Source: Symploca sp. SIO1C2
Lineage (GTDB): Bacteria; Cyanobacteriota; Cyanobacteriia; Cyanobacteriales; Coleofasciculaceae
Assembly (NCBI GenBank): GCA_010672925.1
Contig: JAAHFP010000001.1
Span: 639,250-703,249, forward strand
Reading direction: 5' to 3'
Length of the DNA stretch: 64,000 nt
In this document: in pieces, positions 45,017 through 53,559 of the stretch
How positions within the stretch are numbered: position 1 is the first letter of the stretch
Layout: every line of letters begins with the position of its first letter
Notes under the pieces: generated by a model
Seen by the model: the letters and a program-made list of their open reading frames with translations, nothing else
What the model was told of the DNA's origin: nothing
Database searches by the model: none
Translations under genes and position numbers: made by a program

Positions 45017-48000
45017 TTAGCTTACGGCTTTCCTCGATCGCAAAATCTGCACAAAGGTATCGCTAACGGTATGATCCTTGGTATCAGCGGCATATTGAAT
45101 CAATTGTTCCCGCAGTTCTTGAGCTGCCGTTAATGGTAGTAAAGTAGCTAGTAGGAAGTATACTCCCCGAAATCGTGGGTCATTCATATGGTCAATTAAC
45201 CGGTTTTCCACCTCCTCACTGTCACCGAGGAAGTTTTGTACCAGGAAAAAGTCCATAATCTTGTCGTGGCGGAAGTACCATTCTTTCTTACTCTTCCCTT
45301 CCCTATCTGTCCACTGACGGCTGACTGCCATTTTGTATTTCTCGTCTTCTAGAGAGAGTAACTCTTGGTAAAAATCCGCTGCGGGGAGAGCTTTTTGATC
45401 ATTGAGACGCATCTGGTAGACGGCTTGGGAGAATTTTTTCAAGGGGAATTCGTAGCGCCATTCTTTCAGGAATTCCTCCGCCATCTGATTGTATTGTTGT
45501 TCTTGCAGGTGAAATAAATCCGGGGTTTTGCCTTGGGAGAGCATTAGGGAGATCAGGGTTAAATCCATCGGGTTGGAGAGGATACGTTGTGCTGCCTCTA
45601 ACTCTTCCTTCGGTTGTTGGAGATTAAGGTAATTCTTCTCCCTCAGCTTCCTCAGCTTCCTCAGCTCCCCCAGCTTTATAATATCGGTGAGATAAGCGGT
45701 GCAGGCTTTTTCGTAATTCTCACCTTGGACTTTCGCATCCTGGGGAAATCTATCCTGACGGGAGATTAAAAATTCCTGGATTTGCTGGGGTTCGAGGGGT
45801 TGTAAGTAGTAGGTTTTTGCAGTTGAAGGGGGTGTCCATTCCAAGGGTTGGGTGGTCATAATGATATTACCCCGGAAATAGCGCTCCACAAAATGGGTGA
45901 TTTTGGCACGGGTATCAGCAGTAATTTCATTTAGTCCATCGATGCAGATATCGATCGCTCCACTATAGATCAGGTTTTTCAGGAATGCGGCATCTTGAGC
46001 TTGTCCATGCAGTTTAGCTTGAATTGCTTCAATTACCCCTTGGCTGCACTTTTGTGCAGGCAGGTAAACTATGATTTGTTGGGAGTTGGCGACAAGATGG
46101 CGTAGGAACATGGATTTACCCCAGCCAGAATCTCCTTCTAAAACAATTTGCCCTTGGATACTGGGGAGTGCTTCCGTAATCGGTTTGATATCTCCGGAAC
46201 CGGGAATTTTTACCTGAGATTGGGGGAAGTAGGCCAGGTGTTGGAATGTATCTAATCCCGCATCAGCTTGTAGGGAAGGTTTAAAGGGTTCAAACAGTTT
46301 GCGGCGCAGGTAGGGAATCCAGGTAAGGAGAAAGCCTACGTAACCGACACCGAGAATTTTCCGTACCCAAGGGTTCCAAAAGAAGATGGCTTGGACTTGG
46401 GGAAATTTGGGGTAGGCGAAGATTAGGGCTAGCCAAAAAGTAATATGGATCAGGATAGTGTTGCGGGCTTTGAGTAGCCATTGCCAAAATTCGAGTTTGT
46501 TGATGGCTGACTTTACTGTATCCGCTTGGTGGTATTCGGATTTTTTGAGGTTGTTGTAGTGAGTTTGCAGTAAGGTAATGTCTTGAGATTTCCAAGGGAC
46601 TCGGCTGGTAACCTTGGCTATTTGGTTAGCTAAGTCTATTTGTAATCGTTGTAGTCCTTGAGTTCCTATCCAGGCATCCCGAAAGACTTCCAGGGTTTTT
46701 TTTGCTTCTTTGTATTTGAGTTTGGATTGAGCGTCGATTGTTTCTTGGGAGGGATTGCCCATCCATTTGAGTAAGGTTTTTACTTCATCTGTACCGCCAC
46801 CTAGGAAATAGGTTAAAAATCGCCAAAATTCAAAGTCTGACTCCTTTGGCTCATAGATACGATCTAGGATGACAACAACCTCGTTTAGCTCTAGTCTTCT
46901 GATCTTACCCAAGGCTAATGCTGCTGCATGGCGACGAAGATATAAGTCCACCTGTTCATCCTTGAGGAAGTTGAGAATTTCTGGAATGTGGGACTTAGCT
47001 GCCTCCCCAAAGTTACCCAAGGCTAATGCTGCACTGCCACGAACAAATGAGTCCACCTGTTCATCCTTGAGGAAGTTGAGAATTTCTGGAATGTGGGACT
47101 TAGTTGCCTCTCCGAAGTTACTCAAGGCTTCTGCTGCACTGCCACGAACAGATGAGTTCACCTGTTCATCTTTGAGGATGTTGAGAATTTCTGGAATGTG
47201 GGACTTAGTTGCCTCTCCGAAGTTACCCAAGGCTTCTGCTGCACTGCGACGAACAAATGAGTCCACCTGTTCATCTTGGAGGATGTTGAGAATTTCTGGA
47301 ATGTGAGACTTAGCTGCCTCTCCGAAGTTACCCAAGACTACTGCTGCACTCTTACGAACAGATAAGTTCACCTGTTCATCTTGGAGAATGTTGAGGATTT
47401 CTAGAATGTGGGACTCAGCTGCCTCCCCCAAGTTGCTCAATGCATATGCTGCACTCTCACGAACAGATAAGTTCACCTGTTCATCTTGGAGGATGTTGAG
47501 GATTTCTGGAATAGAGGACTTAGCTGCTTCCCCGAAGTTACCCAAGGCTACTGCTGCACTCTCACGAACAGATAAGTTCACCTGTTCATCTTGGAGGATG
47601 TTGAGGATTTCTGGAATAGAGGACTTAGCTGCTTCCCCGAAGTTACCCAAGGCTACTGCTGCACCGCCACGAACCAATGAGTCCACCTGTTCATCTTTGA
47701 GGATGTTGAGGATTTCTGGAATAGAGGACTTAGCTGCTTCCCCGAAGTTACCCAAGGCTACTGCTGCACCGCCACGAACCAATGAGTCCACCTGTTCATC
47801 TTTGAGGATGTTGAGGATTTCTGGAATGTGGGACTCAGCTGCTTCCCCGAAGTTACCCAAGGCTTCTGCTGCAACGCCACGAATATTTGAGTCCACCTGT
47901 TCATCTTGGAGGAAATTGAGGATTTCTGGAATGTGGGACTTAGCTGCTTCCCCGAAGTTACCCAAGGCTTCTGCTGCACCGCCACGAATATTTGAGTCCA

Positions 48001-48502
48001 CCTGCTCATCTTTGAGGAAATTGAGGATTTCTGGAATGTGGGACTTAGCTGTCTCACCGAAGTTGCTCAATGCATATGCTGCACTGCTACGAATCCATGA
48101 GTCCACCTGTTCATCTTGGAGGATGTTGAGGATGTCTGGAATAGAGGACTTAGCAGCTTCCCCGAAGTTACCCAAGGTTAGTGCTGCTCTGCTACGAACA
48201 TCTGAGTCCACCTGTTCATCTTTGAGGATGCCTGCAACTTTTTTAGCAAGATCCTCCGGTTTTTTAACCACTGCTTTCAAGTCTTCCGGTTCGTATCGAG
48301 TTAATTGGTATAAAGCATCTCTCTTCACTTTGTCATACCCATCATCAAGGGCAGCAACAATACCGTCAATCAGCCAAGGTTGCGGTTTAGGCGTTTCTTG
48401 GGCGCTTACCCAAGGGAGGGAGAGGAGGAGGGTAAGGAAAAGAGTAAATGGGAATAGGAAAAAGGGGGAGCATTTGCGCAGCTTGCGGTGAGTTTTGGGC
48501 AT
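45017..48502 (-). CDS. Transmembrane HEAT-repeat STAND/NACHT-like NTPase
   Basis: Protein of about 1161 residues from the ATG at 48502; a TTG at 48541 would add 13 residues ahead of the signal peptide. Residues 1-35 are a Sec signal ending in SLPWVSAQE. Residues about 85-550 hold thirteen 35-residue HEAT-like repeats (core LGNFGEAAKSHIPEILNFL, then DEQVDS-VR-AAEA). A linker follows with two helices (ILIHITFWLALIFAY, about 680, and VGYVGFLLTWIPYL, about 720). The C-terminal P-loop module has Walker A LEGDSGWGKSMFLRHL (about 785-800) and Walker B IDICIDGLNEIT (about 850). The repeats would face the periplasm and the NTPase the cytoplasm. A nonamer array encodes GELRKLRKLRE inside the NTPase. 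The role is unknown; sensing or defence is an inference. Confidence 0.8.
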   Translation of the reverse strand: MPKTHRKLRKCSPFFLFPFTLFLTLLLSLPWVSAQETPKPQPWLIDGIVAALDDGYDKVKRDALYQLTRYEPEDLKAVVKKPEDLAKKVAGILKDEQVDSDVRSRAALTLGNFGEAAKSSIPDILNILQDEQVDSWIRSSAAYALSNFGETAKSHIPEILNFLKDEQVDSNIRGGAAEALGNFGEAAKSHIPEILNFLQDEQVDSNIRGVAAEALGNFGEAAESHIPEILNILKDEQVDSLVRGGAAVALGNFGEAAKSSIPEILNILKDEQVDSLVRGGAAVALGNFGEAAKSSIPEILNILQDEQVNLSVRESAAVALGNFGEAAKSSIPEILNILQDEQVNLSVRESAAYALSNLGEAAESHILEILNILQDEQVNLSVRKSAAVVLGNFGEAAKSHIPEILNILQDEQVDSFVRRSAAEALGNFGEATKSHIPEILNILKDEQVNSSVRGSAAEALSNFGEATKSHIPEILNFLKDEQVDSFVRGSAALALGNFGEAAKSHIPEILNFLKDEQVDLYLRRHAAALALGKIRRLELNEVVVILDRIYEPKESDFEFWRFLTYFLGGGTDEVKTLLKWMGNPSQETIDAQSKLKYKEAKKTLEVFRDAWIGTQGLQRLQIDLANQIAKVTSRVPWKSQDITLLQTHYNNLKKSEYHQADTVKSAINKLEFWQWLLKARNTILIHITFWLALIFAYPKFPQVQAIFFWNPWVRKILGVGYVGFLLTWIPYLRRKLFEPFKPSLQADAGLDTFQHLAYFPQSQVKIPGSGDIKPITEALPSIQGQIVLEGDSGWGKSMFLRHLVANSQQIIVYLPAQKCSQGVIEAIQAKLHGQAQDAAFLKNLIYSGAIDICIDGLNEITADTRAKITHFVERYFRGNIIMTTQPLEWTPPSTAKTYYLQPLEPQQIQEFLISRQDRFPQDAKVQGENYEKACTAYLTDIIKLGELRKLRKLREKNYLNLQQPKEELEAAQRILSNPMDLTLISLMLSQGKTPDLFHLQEQQYNQMAEEFLKEWRYEFPLKKFSQAVYQMRLNDQKALPAADFYQELLSLEDEKYKMAVSRQWTDREGKSKKEWYFRHDKIMDFFLVQNFLGDSEEVENRLIDHMNDPRFRGVYFLLATLLPLTAAQELREQLIQYAADTKDHTVSDTFVQILRSRKAVS
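45641..45676. repeat. In-frame nonamer array inside the STAND NTPase gene
   Basis: Four 9-base units (CCTCAGCTT three times with one variant, then CCCCAGCTT) encode a charged ELRKLRKLRE stretch in the NTPase part. The unit is the same as in intergenic arrays at 35046, 43864 and 53370. The frame is kept because the unit is a multiple of three. Confidence 0.85.
46880..48240. repeat. 105-bp coding tandem repeats (HEAT array)
   Basis: Thirteen tandem units of 105 bp encode the HEAT-like array. Some neighbours are nearly identical at DNA level, for example the units at about 47645-47750 and 47750-47855, which share a stretch of about 90 identical bases. Confidence 0.9.
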
Positions 48503-48679
48503 GGAGGCGAGGTAGAATTCGGCACTGGCTGAGAAGCCCAATTCAAAAAGTCGGGGTTCTGAGATCTCCAGATTTCAGGCTAACCTTCAAGACTTATCTA
48601 TTGTTATATCGGAGAATTAAAGGATACTGGAAATAACTACAAGGCTTTGGTGGAGGATTCCGGAAGAGTTTCCCAGACT

Positions 48680-48770
48680 ACTAACCCACCCCTAGCCCCT
48701 CCCAGGAGGGGAACCGGAGCTCAAATGCTCTCTTCGGCGGACTGGGTTAAACAAGATCTTTGCTCACTCT
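48680..48770. repeat. CCCCTCCCAGGAGGGG hairpin upstream of the STAND gene
   Basis: CCCCTCC and GGAGGGG pair around CA at about 48695-48710, after CCCACCCCTAG. It is a dispersed-repeat type hairpin in the gap between the toxin gene end and the STAND gene start. Confidence 0.45.
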
Positions 48771-49123
48771 CACCGCCATTGGTTCAACCAACGAGTTTGT
48801 TCTAACCAGTCTTCTGATTGAGTTTCTGACAGTAAACGATCCAGGGCTTTGATCAAGTCAGACAAATTCCAACTACTTTGAGCCGCTAGGATAATACCAT
48901 TATGCTGTGGATATTTAACAGCTAGAGCAGAAAAATCCTTGATGTTGAAAGTGAATATACACCTTCCCTGAGCAGTCGCTTTCAACAGCTGCATTTCATC
49001 ACTCGCATCTTCCGGCATCCATTCATTGGGTGTCCGGGTGACATCATAACCACGAGCCGTAAGAGCTGAATGTAGCGCTTTAATAGAAGTATCCGCATCC
49101 AGGTGAAGCCGAAGTTCAGACAT
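48770..49123 (-). CDS. DUF5615 PIN-like toxin
   Basis: Protein of 117 residues from the ATG at 49123; the frame extends to 49201 but that part overlaps the antitoxin gene. PIN-like fold: LHLDADTSIKALHSALTARG with the first acidic site, then CIFTFNIKDFSALAVKY and the central HNGIILAAQ strand. DUF5615 proteins are putative ribonuclease toxins paired with DUF433 antitoxins. Its ATG overlaps the stop region of the upstream DUF433 gene by 8 bases, so the pair is translationally coupled. Confidence 0.82.
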   Translation of the reverse strand: MSELRLHLDADTSIKALHSALTARGYDVTRTPNEWMPEDASDEMQLLKATAQGRCIFTFNIKDFSALAVKYPQHNGIILAAQSSWNLSDLIKALDRLLSETQSEDWLEQTRWLNQWR

Positions 49124-49526
49124 TAGCCGCTTCAATTGCCTCTTCTGTTGCGATCGCTCGATCAATCTGAGTTTGATACATTTTATAGAAACCCAACGCA
49201 TCCCTAAGCTGAGTTTCGGTTAATCCATACTCTTGGGCAAGTTGTTCCGGAGACATTCCCCATTTATTAGCCGCAATAGCAATCGTCTGTACTCTAATTC
49301 CAGTGCCACTAATAACTGCCACCGGTTGACCACTGGCTCCTTGACGATAGCTAATGTTGGGAAAAGTTGGATCATTTAGTTGATAACGAAGAGAAGCAAC
49401 TTTTTCCGCTACTGCCCATAGAATAAATTGGTCAAGGGGAACACCTTGGCTAGCTGCCCATTGCTCTGCTTCTTGCTGAAGTTGAAGCGGTAAGTTGACA
49501 GAGTATGACACTATACTGAAGTTCAA
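49116..49526 (-). CDS. DUF433 antitoxin with N-terminal ribbon-helix-helix-like segment
   Basis: Protein of 136 residues. Residues about 8-45 (YSVNLPLQLQQEAEQWAASQ, then GVPLDQFILWAVAEKVASL) look like a ribbon-helix-helix DNA-binding motif. Residues about 65-125 are the DUF433 winged-helix-like domain with VISGTGIRVQTIAIAANKWG, MSPEQLAQEYGLTETQLRDAL. It should neutralise the DUF5615 protein and repress its own operon. The order antitoxin-toxin with overlap is typical. Confidence 0.82.
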   Translation of the reverse strand: MNFSIVSYSVNLPLQLQQEAEQWAASQGVPLDQFILWAVAEKVASLRYQLNDPTFPNISYRQGASGQPVAVISGTGIRVQTIAIAANKWGMSPEQLAQEYGLTETQLRDALGFYKMYQTQIDRAIATEEAIEAANV

Positions 49527-49609
49527 ACTAACCTACTCTCTGATTTTAATACCTTTTGCATAATTAAGAATTGAGATAAAGTATTGCGATCGTTCGTCTT
49601 CTCCCAGAT

Positions 49610-50944
49610 ATGAGTGAAACTTCCATTCGTCCTGCTGTAATTACCAAGGTTCTGCCAGACTCCATTGCTGCTGAAGTGGGGTTTGAAGTAGGGGATGCGA
49701 TTGTGGCCATCAACGGCATCCCTCCCCGAGATCTTATCGACTATAAGTTTTTATGTGCTGACGAATGGCTGGATTTGGAAGTGCTGGATGCTGCCGGTAA
49801 GATGCACTCAGTGGAAATTGAGAAAGACTACGATGCTGAGTTGGGGTTAGAATTCGAGACAGCTTTATTTGATGGCTTGATTCAGTGCAATAACCGTTGT
49901 CCTTTTTGCTTTATCGATCAACAACCCCCCGGTAAGCGCCAGAGTCTCTACCTCAAAGATGACGACTACCGCCTCAGTTTTCTCTATGGTTCTTACTTAA
50001 CTCTGACTAATCTGAGTCGCAAAGAGTGGGAAAGAATCGAACAGATGCGCCTCTCCCCTCTATATGTTTCTGTACATGCTACGGAACCAGATATTCGCCA
50101 ACGCTTGCTGAAAAATCAGCGTGCAGGACAAATTATCGAACAGCTTCAGTGGCTTCAGGAGAGACGATTGCAAATTCATGCTCAAGTTGTCGTTTGTCCA
50201 GGTATCAATGATGGTATTCATTTGGAACGTACTCTGTTAGACTTGGCACAATTTCACTCTGGTGAAGTGCCGACGGTTGCCTCCATCGCAGTAGTGCCAG
50301 TGGGGTTAACTCGCTTTCGACCAACAGAAGATGAGTTGGTAGCAGTTAGTCAGAATAAGGCAGTAGAGGTAATTGAGCAAGTAAAGTCCCTTCAGGAAAA
50401 ATTTTCCTCTCAACAGAATTCTAACTGTGTTTGGTTAGCTGATGAGTGGTTTTTGATTGCTAGGCAGGAGTTACCGCCAGAATCCCATTACGAGGATTAT
50501 CCACAAATCGGCAATGGTGTTGGTTCAATTCGCTTGTTCCTCAAACAATTTCAAGAGGCTGCAACTCAGATGCTGCCTAGCCACTTGGAAATACCCCGAA
50601 CCTTTACTTGGGTAGTAGGGAATGCAGTAGAGGTAGCCTTTAAGCCTTTGGTGCAGCAACTCAATGCCGTGGAAGGACTAGTAGTGAATCTGGCGGCTAT
50701 ACGTAGTAATTACTGGGGGCAGGAAATAACTGTTACTGGCTTGTTAACCGGTCAAGATTTGCTCGATAATTTACAGCAGCGAGACTTAGGGGATGGCATT
50801 CTGTTACCTTCGGTGATGTTGAAGCATGGGGACACCAAGTTTTTAGATGATCTCAGTGTTGCAGATGTTGCTAGTCAATTAAAAACTACGATTTTCCCTG
50901 TCACTGGTATTGAAGAATTAATTGAAACTTGTCTTTTGGAATAG
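49610..50944 (+). CDS. TIGR03279-like PDZ/radical SAM (DUF512) protein
   Basis: Protein of 444 residues. An N-terminal PDZ-like domain (VLPDSIAAEVGFEVGDAIVA, followed by INGIPPRDLIDY) is followed by a CxxxCxxC iron-sulfur motif at C93, C97 and C100 (CNNRCPFCFIDQQP) and a TIM-barrel-like centre. The C-terminal DUF512 part ends DLSVADVASQLKTTIFPVTG. This is a cyanobacterium-typical predicted oxidoreductase of unknown reaction. It stands alone on the + strand, 83 bases from the divergent toxin-antitoxin operon. Confidence 0.88.
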   Translation: MSETSIRPAVITKVLPDSIAAEVGFEVGDAIVAINGIPPRDLIDYKFLCADEWLDLEVLDAAGKMHSVEIEKDYDAELGLEFETALFDGLIQCNNRCPFCFIDQQPPGKRQSLYLKDDDYRLSFLYGSYLTLTNLSRKEWERIEQMRLSPLYVSVHATEPDIRQRLLKNQRAGQIIEQLQWLQERRLQIHAQVVVCPGINDGIHLERTLLDLAQFHSGEVPTVASIAVVPVGLTRFRPTEDELVAVSQNKAVEVIEQVKSLQEKFSSQQNSNCVWLADEWFLIARQELPPESHYEDYPQIGNGVGSIRLFLKQFQEAATQMLPSHLEIPRTFTWVVGNAVEVAFKPLVQQLNAVEGLVVNLAAIRSNYWGQEITVTGLLTGQDLLDNLQQRDLGDGILLPSVMLKHGDTKFLDDLSVADVASQLKTTIFPVTGIEELIETCLLE

Positions 50945-50966
50945 GTGGTAGGTGGCAGGTGGTAGG
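50943..50966. repeat. Heptamer array (AGGTGGT/AGGTGGC)n at a gene 3' end
   Basis: Three to four units begin at the stop codon of the radical SAM gene and lead directly into a perfect inverted repeat. Confidence 0.8.
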
Positions 50967-51031
50967 GGCGTAGCATTGGCGCTAGTAGATTGCCCATAAA
51001 ATAAAAATGTTGTTCCGCCAATGCTACGCCC
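50966..51031. repeat. Perfect 16-bp inverted repeat GGGCGTAGCATTGGCG
   Basis: GGGCGTAGCATTGGCG at 50966-50981 and its exact complement at 51016-51031 enclose 34 AT-rich bases. It could be a small MITE or a cruciform-forming repeat. No T run follows on either side. Confidence 0.75.
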
Positions 51032-51159
51032 TTCCGGGATTTATGCCAAAAGTCTAATGAAAAAAAATTTTCACCACCAGGTGATGAAAGTTGGTTCTTC
51101 CCTGTTGCCTGTTGCCTGCCTTAGCTAAAATAAAAATAGTCAAATCACCTGCACCAACC

Positions 51160-52068
51160 ATGCATTCGAGACATATTCGCTTTGATTGGGCTATCAAAAA
51201 ACTGCTGCGCAATAAGGCTAATTATGTAGTCTTGGAAGGGTTTTTAAGCGAATTATTACATACTGATATCACCATCAAAACCCTTCTCGAAAGTGAAAGT
51301 AATCAACAGACGGAGAGTGATAAAGCCAACCGTGTAGATCTTCTTGCTGAAACTGGAAACTCGGAGTTAATTCTCGTCGAAGTACAAAATAACTCCCAAC
51401 TAGATTATTTTCATCGTATGCTCTACGGTGTATCTCAGCTAGTGACAGAATACCTAGAACAAGGGGAAGAGTATGGCAAAATCAGGAAAATTTACTCGGT
51501 GAATATCGTCTACTTTAACCTGGGTAAAGGGGATGACTACATATATCGCCTGCACCCAGAGTTCATTGGTATGAATAACGAGGATATCCTAAAACCTTCC
51601 CCAGCTCAAGAAAAAAAATTTAACATCACAAAAGTCGCAGATATCTTCCCAGAATACTACCTGCTAAAAGTAAAGAACTTTAAGGGGGTAGCGAAAAACA
51701 GCCTAGAAGAATGGATCTATTTTCTGAAAAACAGCGAGATTAAGGAGGAATTTGGAGCAAAAGGCATGGTAGAAGCCAAGGAAACCTTGCGAGTCAATAA
51801 TCTCTCAGACTCTGAAAGAGCGGCATACAACCGTTATATGGACAACAAAAGTTACGAAGCAAGTATCTTGAGTACCCAAGAGTTTGAAGCACAATGGCAA
51901 ATTGAACAGATTGAACAGGCTGAAATTAGAGGTAGACAAAGAGGTAGACAAGAAGGTATCCAAGAAAACACAATAGAGATTGCCCGATCCTGCAAACAAC
52001 AAGGCTTAGATGTGGAGACCATTATGGCAATCACCCAACTGTCTAGGGAAGATATCGAAGCTTTGTAA
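51160..52068 (+). CDS. PD-(D/E)XK nuclease-family (Rpn/transposase-like) protein
   Basis: Protein of 302 residues from the ATG at 51160. The N-terminus FDWAIKKLLRNKANYVVLEG and the core RVDLLAETGNSELILVEVQN carry the nuclease Asp and Glu-x-Gln of the Rpn/PDDEXK_2 family. The C-terminal third is a charged Gln/Arg/Glu coiled coil (RGRQRGRQEGIQENTIEIAR) ending QLSREDIEAL, which is usual for cyanobacterial members. These proteins occur in many copies in filamentous cyanobacteria, and their role (recombination or transposon-derived) is not settled. Confidence 0.82.
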   Translation: MHSRHIRFDWAIKKLLRNKANYVVLEGFLSELLHTDITIKTLLESESNQQTESDKANRVDLLAETGNSELILVEVQNNSQLDYFHRMLYGVSQLVTEYLEQGEEYGKIRKIYSVNIVYFNLGKGDDYIYRLHPEFIGMNNEDILKPSPAQEKKFNITKVADIFPEYYLLKVKNFKGVAKNSLEEWIYFLKNSEIKEEFGAKGMVEAKETLRVNNLSDSERAAYNRYMDNKSYEASILSTQEFEAQWQIEQIEQAEIRGRQRGRQEGIQENTIEIARSCKQQGLDVETIMAITQLSREDIEAL

Positions 52069-52189
52069 GTCTATACTTACTTTTCCAAAGCTCATAATTT
52101 GGGGTATTTTTACTGATGCTCTTACAACCGTAAGACAGCGATACTTTAAGAAATTACAGTTTAGCTTAAGGAAATTTGTGTTAGGACTT

Positions 52190-53362
52190 ATGTCCACAGA
52201 TTATTTCTATACCGAGCTACCTACTTTAGCAAGTTTTCTTGATATTACAGACTCCGACAAATTTCAGTCTGCCCCAAGGGACTGGTATATTGTGATTACT
52301 GATATTGTCGGTTCTACCCAAGCTATAGAATCAGGGCGTTACAAAGATGTCAATCTTTTAGGCGCTAGTTCGATTGTTGCGGTTTTAAATATAGCCGGAA
52401 ACCTAGAAATCCCCTTTATTTTCGGTGGTGATGGCGCTTCTCTTTTAATTCCTCCCTCTCTCTTTGCTAAAACCCGCTTGGCACTGTTAGCAACCAGTCA
52501 GTGGGCAAAAACTGAATTTAAGATGGATTTACGGATCGGAGCAGTCCCGGTTTCTGTGGTAACTGCGGCCAACTATAAACTAAAAGTAGCAAAAATCAAA
52601 ATTTCTGATGACTATTGCCAAGCTGCTTTTACGGGGAATGGTTTAAACTATGCCACCAAATTAGTCAAAGATGCAGCTACTGCTGAACTCTATACCGTGG
52701 GCAAGGAAGCGAGGGGTATCAAAGCAGACTTTTCTGGCTTAGAATGTCGGTGGCAGGATATTTGCAGCACTCATGGAGAAATGGTTAGCTTAATTGTGAG
52801 TGCCAATTCTAGTGATTGTGAAACTAATAATCAAACCTATCAAGAGTTAATTCGGGAAATTTATGCCATCTATGGTCAAGAAGATTGCTGGAATCCGGTC
52901 AACCAAAAACAACTCAAGCTGGCTTTTAGTTATAAATATTTAAAATCAGAAGTCCGCTTACGGGCTAAATCAGGTAAGCTTTGGCATAAGATATTATATT
53001 TTTGGCAAATACTTCTAGAGAATTGCTTAGGTTGGTTGTTGATGAGATACAAAGTTAAGCTAGCCGATAGTAACTGGGGAGCCTATAAAAATCATCTAAT
53101 TATGACAACCGATTACCAGAAGTTTGAAGATATGTTAAAAATGACCCTGGATGGCAATAGGCAACAAAGAGAACAATTAACTCGCTATTTAGAAGACAAT
53201 TACAGAAAAGGTAAATTAGTGTACGGTTTGCAGGTTTCCGAGCGAGCATTGATGACTTGCTTAGTATTTGAACGCCATGGGCAACAGGTACATTTTGTTG
53301 ATGGTGCAGATGGTGGTTATGCGGCAGCGGCGAAGGAGATGAAAAAGCGTCTTATACTTTAA
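52190..53362 (+). CDS. DUF3095 protein with class III nucleotide-cyclase-like core
   Basis: Protein of 390 residues from the ATG at 52190; the frame is open to 52010 but overlaps the previous gene. Residues about 30-170 resemble a class III cyclase fold: WYIVITDIVGSTQAIESGRY with a metal-type Asp, then IPFIFGGDGASLLIPPSLF with a GGDG turn and a second Asp. The C-terminal part has EDMLKMTLDGNRQQREQL, GLQVSERALMTCLVFER and VHFVDGADGGYAAAAKEM. This fits DUF3095, whose activity is not known. A diffusible cyclic nucleotide would be consistent with, but is not shown by, the CNB protein at 37.9 kb. Confidence 0.75.
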   Translation: MSTDYFYTELPTLASFLDITDSDKFQSAPRDWYIVITDIVGSTQAIESGRYKDVNLLGASSIVAVLNIAGNLEIPFIFGGDGASLLIPPSLFAKTRLALLATSQWAKTEFKMDLRIGAVPVSVVTAANYKLKVAKIKISDDYCQAAFTGNGLNYATKLVKDAATAELYTVGKEARGIKADFSGLECRWQDICSTHGEMVSLIVSANSSDCETNNQTYQELIREIYAIYGQEDCWNPVNQKQLKLAFSYKYLKSEVRLRAKSGKLWHKILYFWQILLENCLGWLLMRYKVKLADSNWGAYKNHLIMTTDYQKFEDMLKMTLDGNRQQREQLTRYLEDNYRKGKLVYGLQVSERALMTCLVFERHGQQVHFVDGADGGYAAAAKEMKKRLIL

Positions 53363-53365
53363 TTA

Positions 53366-53402
53366 ATCAGCTGAGGGAGCTGGGGAGGCTGAGGGAGCTG
53401 GG
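53366..53402. repeat. Nonamer array (GAGGGAGCT family)
   Basis: Four units of GAGGGAGCTG/GGGGAGGCTG type directly after the DUF3095 stop. It is the reverse complement of the CAGCTCCCT family at 35046. Confidence 0.8.
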
Positions 53403-53559
53403 GGAGAAGGATTTTGCTACGATAATTATACATTGTTAATATTGGCTGATAAATTCTTCAAAACTTGTTACTTTTTACTTGTTACTTTTTACTTACACAT
53501 ATCATTTCTATTTGACTTATTCAGCAAGCCTTATATAATTATCTTGCCCAGAGTCAAAA

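Noticed and set aside
46880-48240. CRISPR-like regular repeats
   Set aside because: The 105-bp units are contiguous coding repeats without spacers.
47388-48491. A 367-residue + strand open frame
   Set aside because: It is the antisense shadow of the HEAT repeats; its own repeat follows the 105-bp DNA unit and has no signal for translation.
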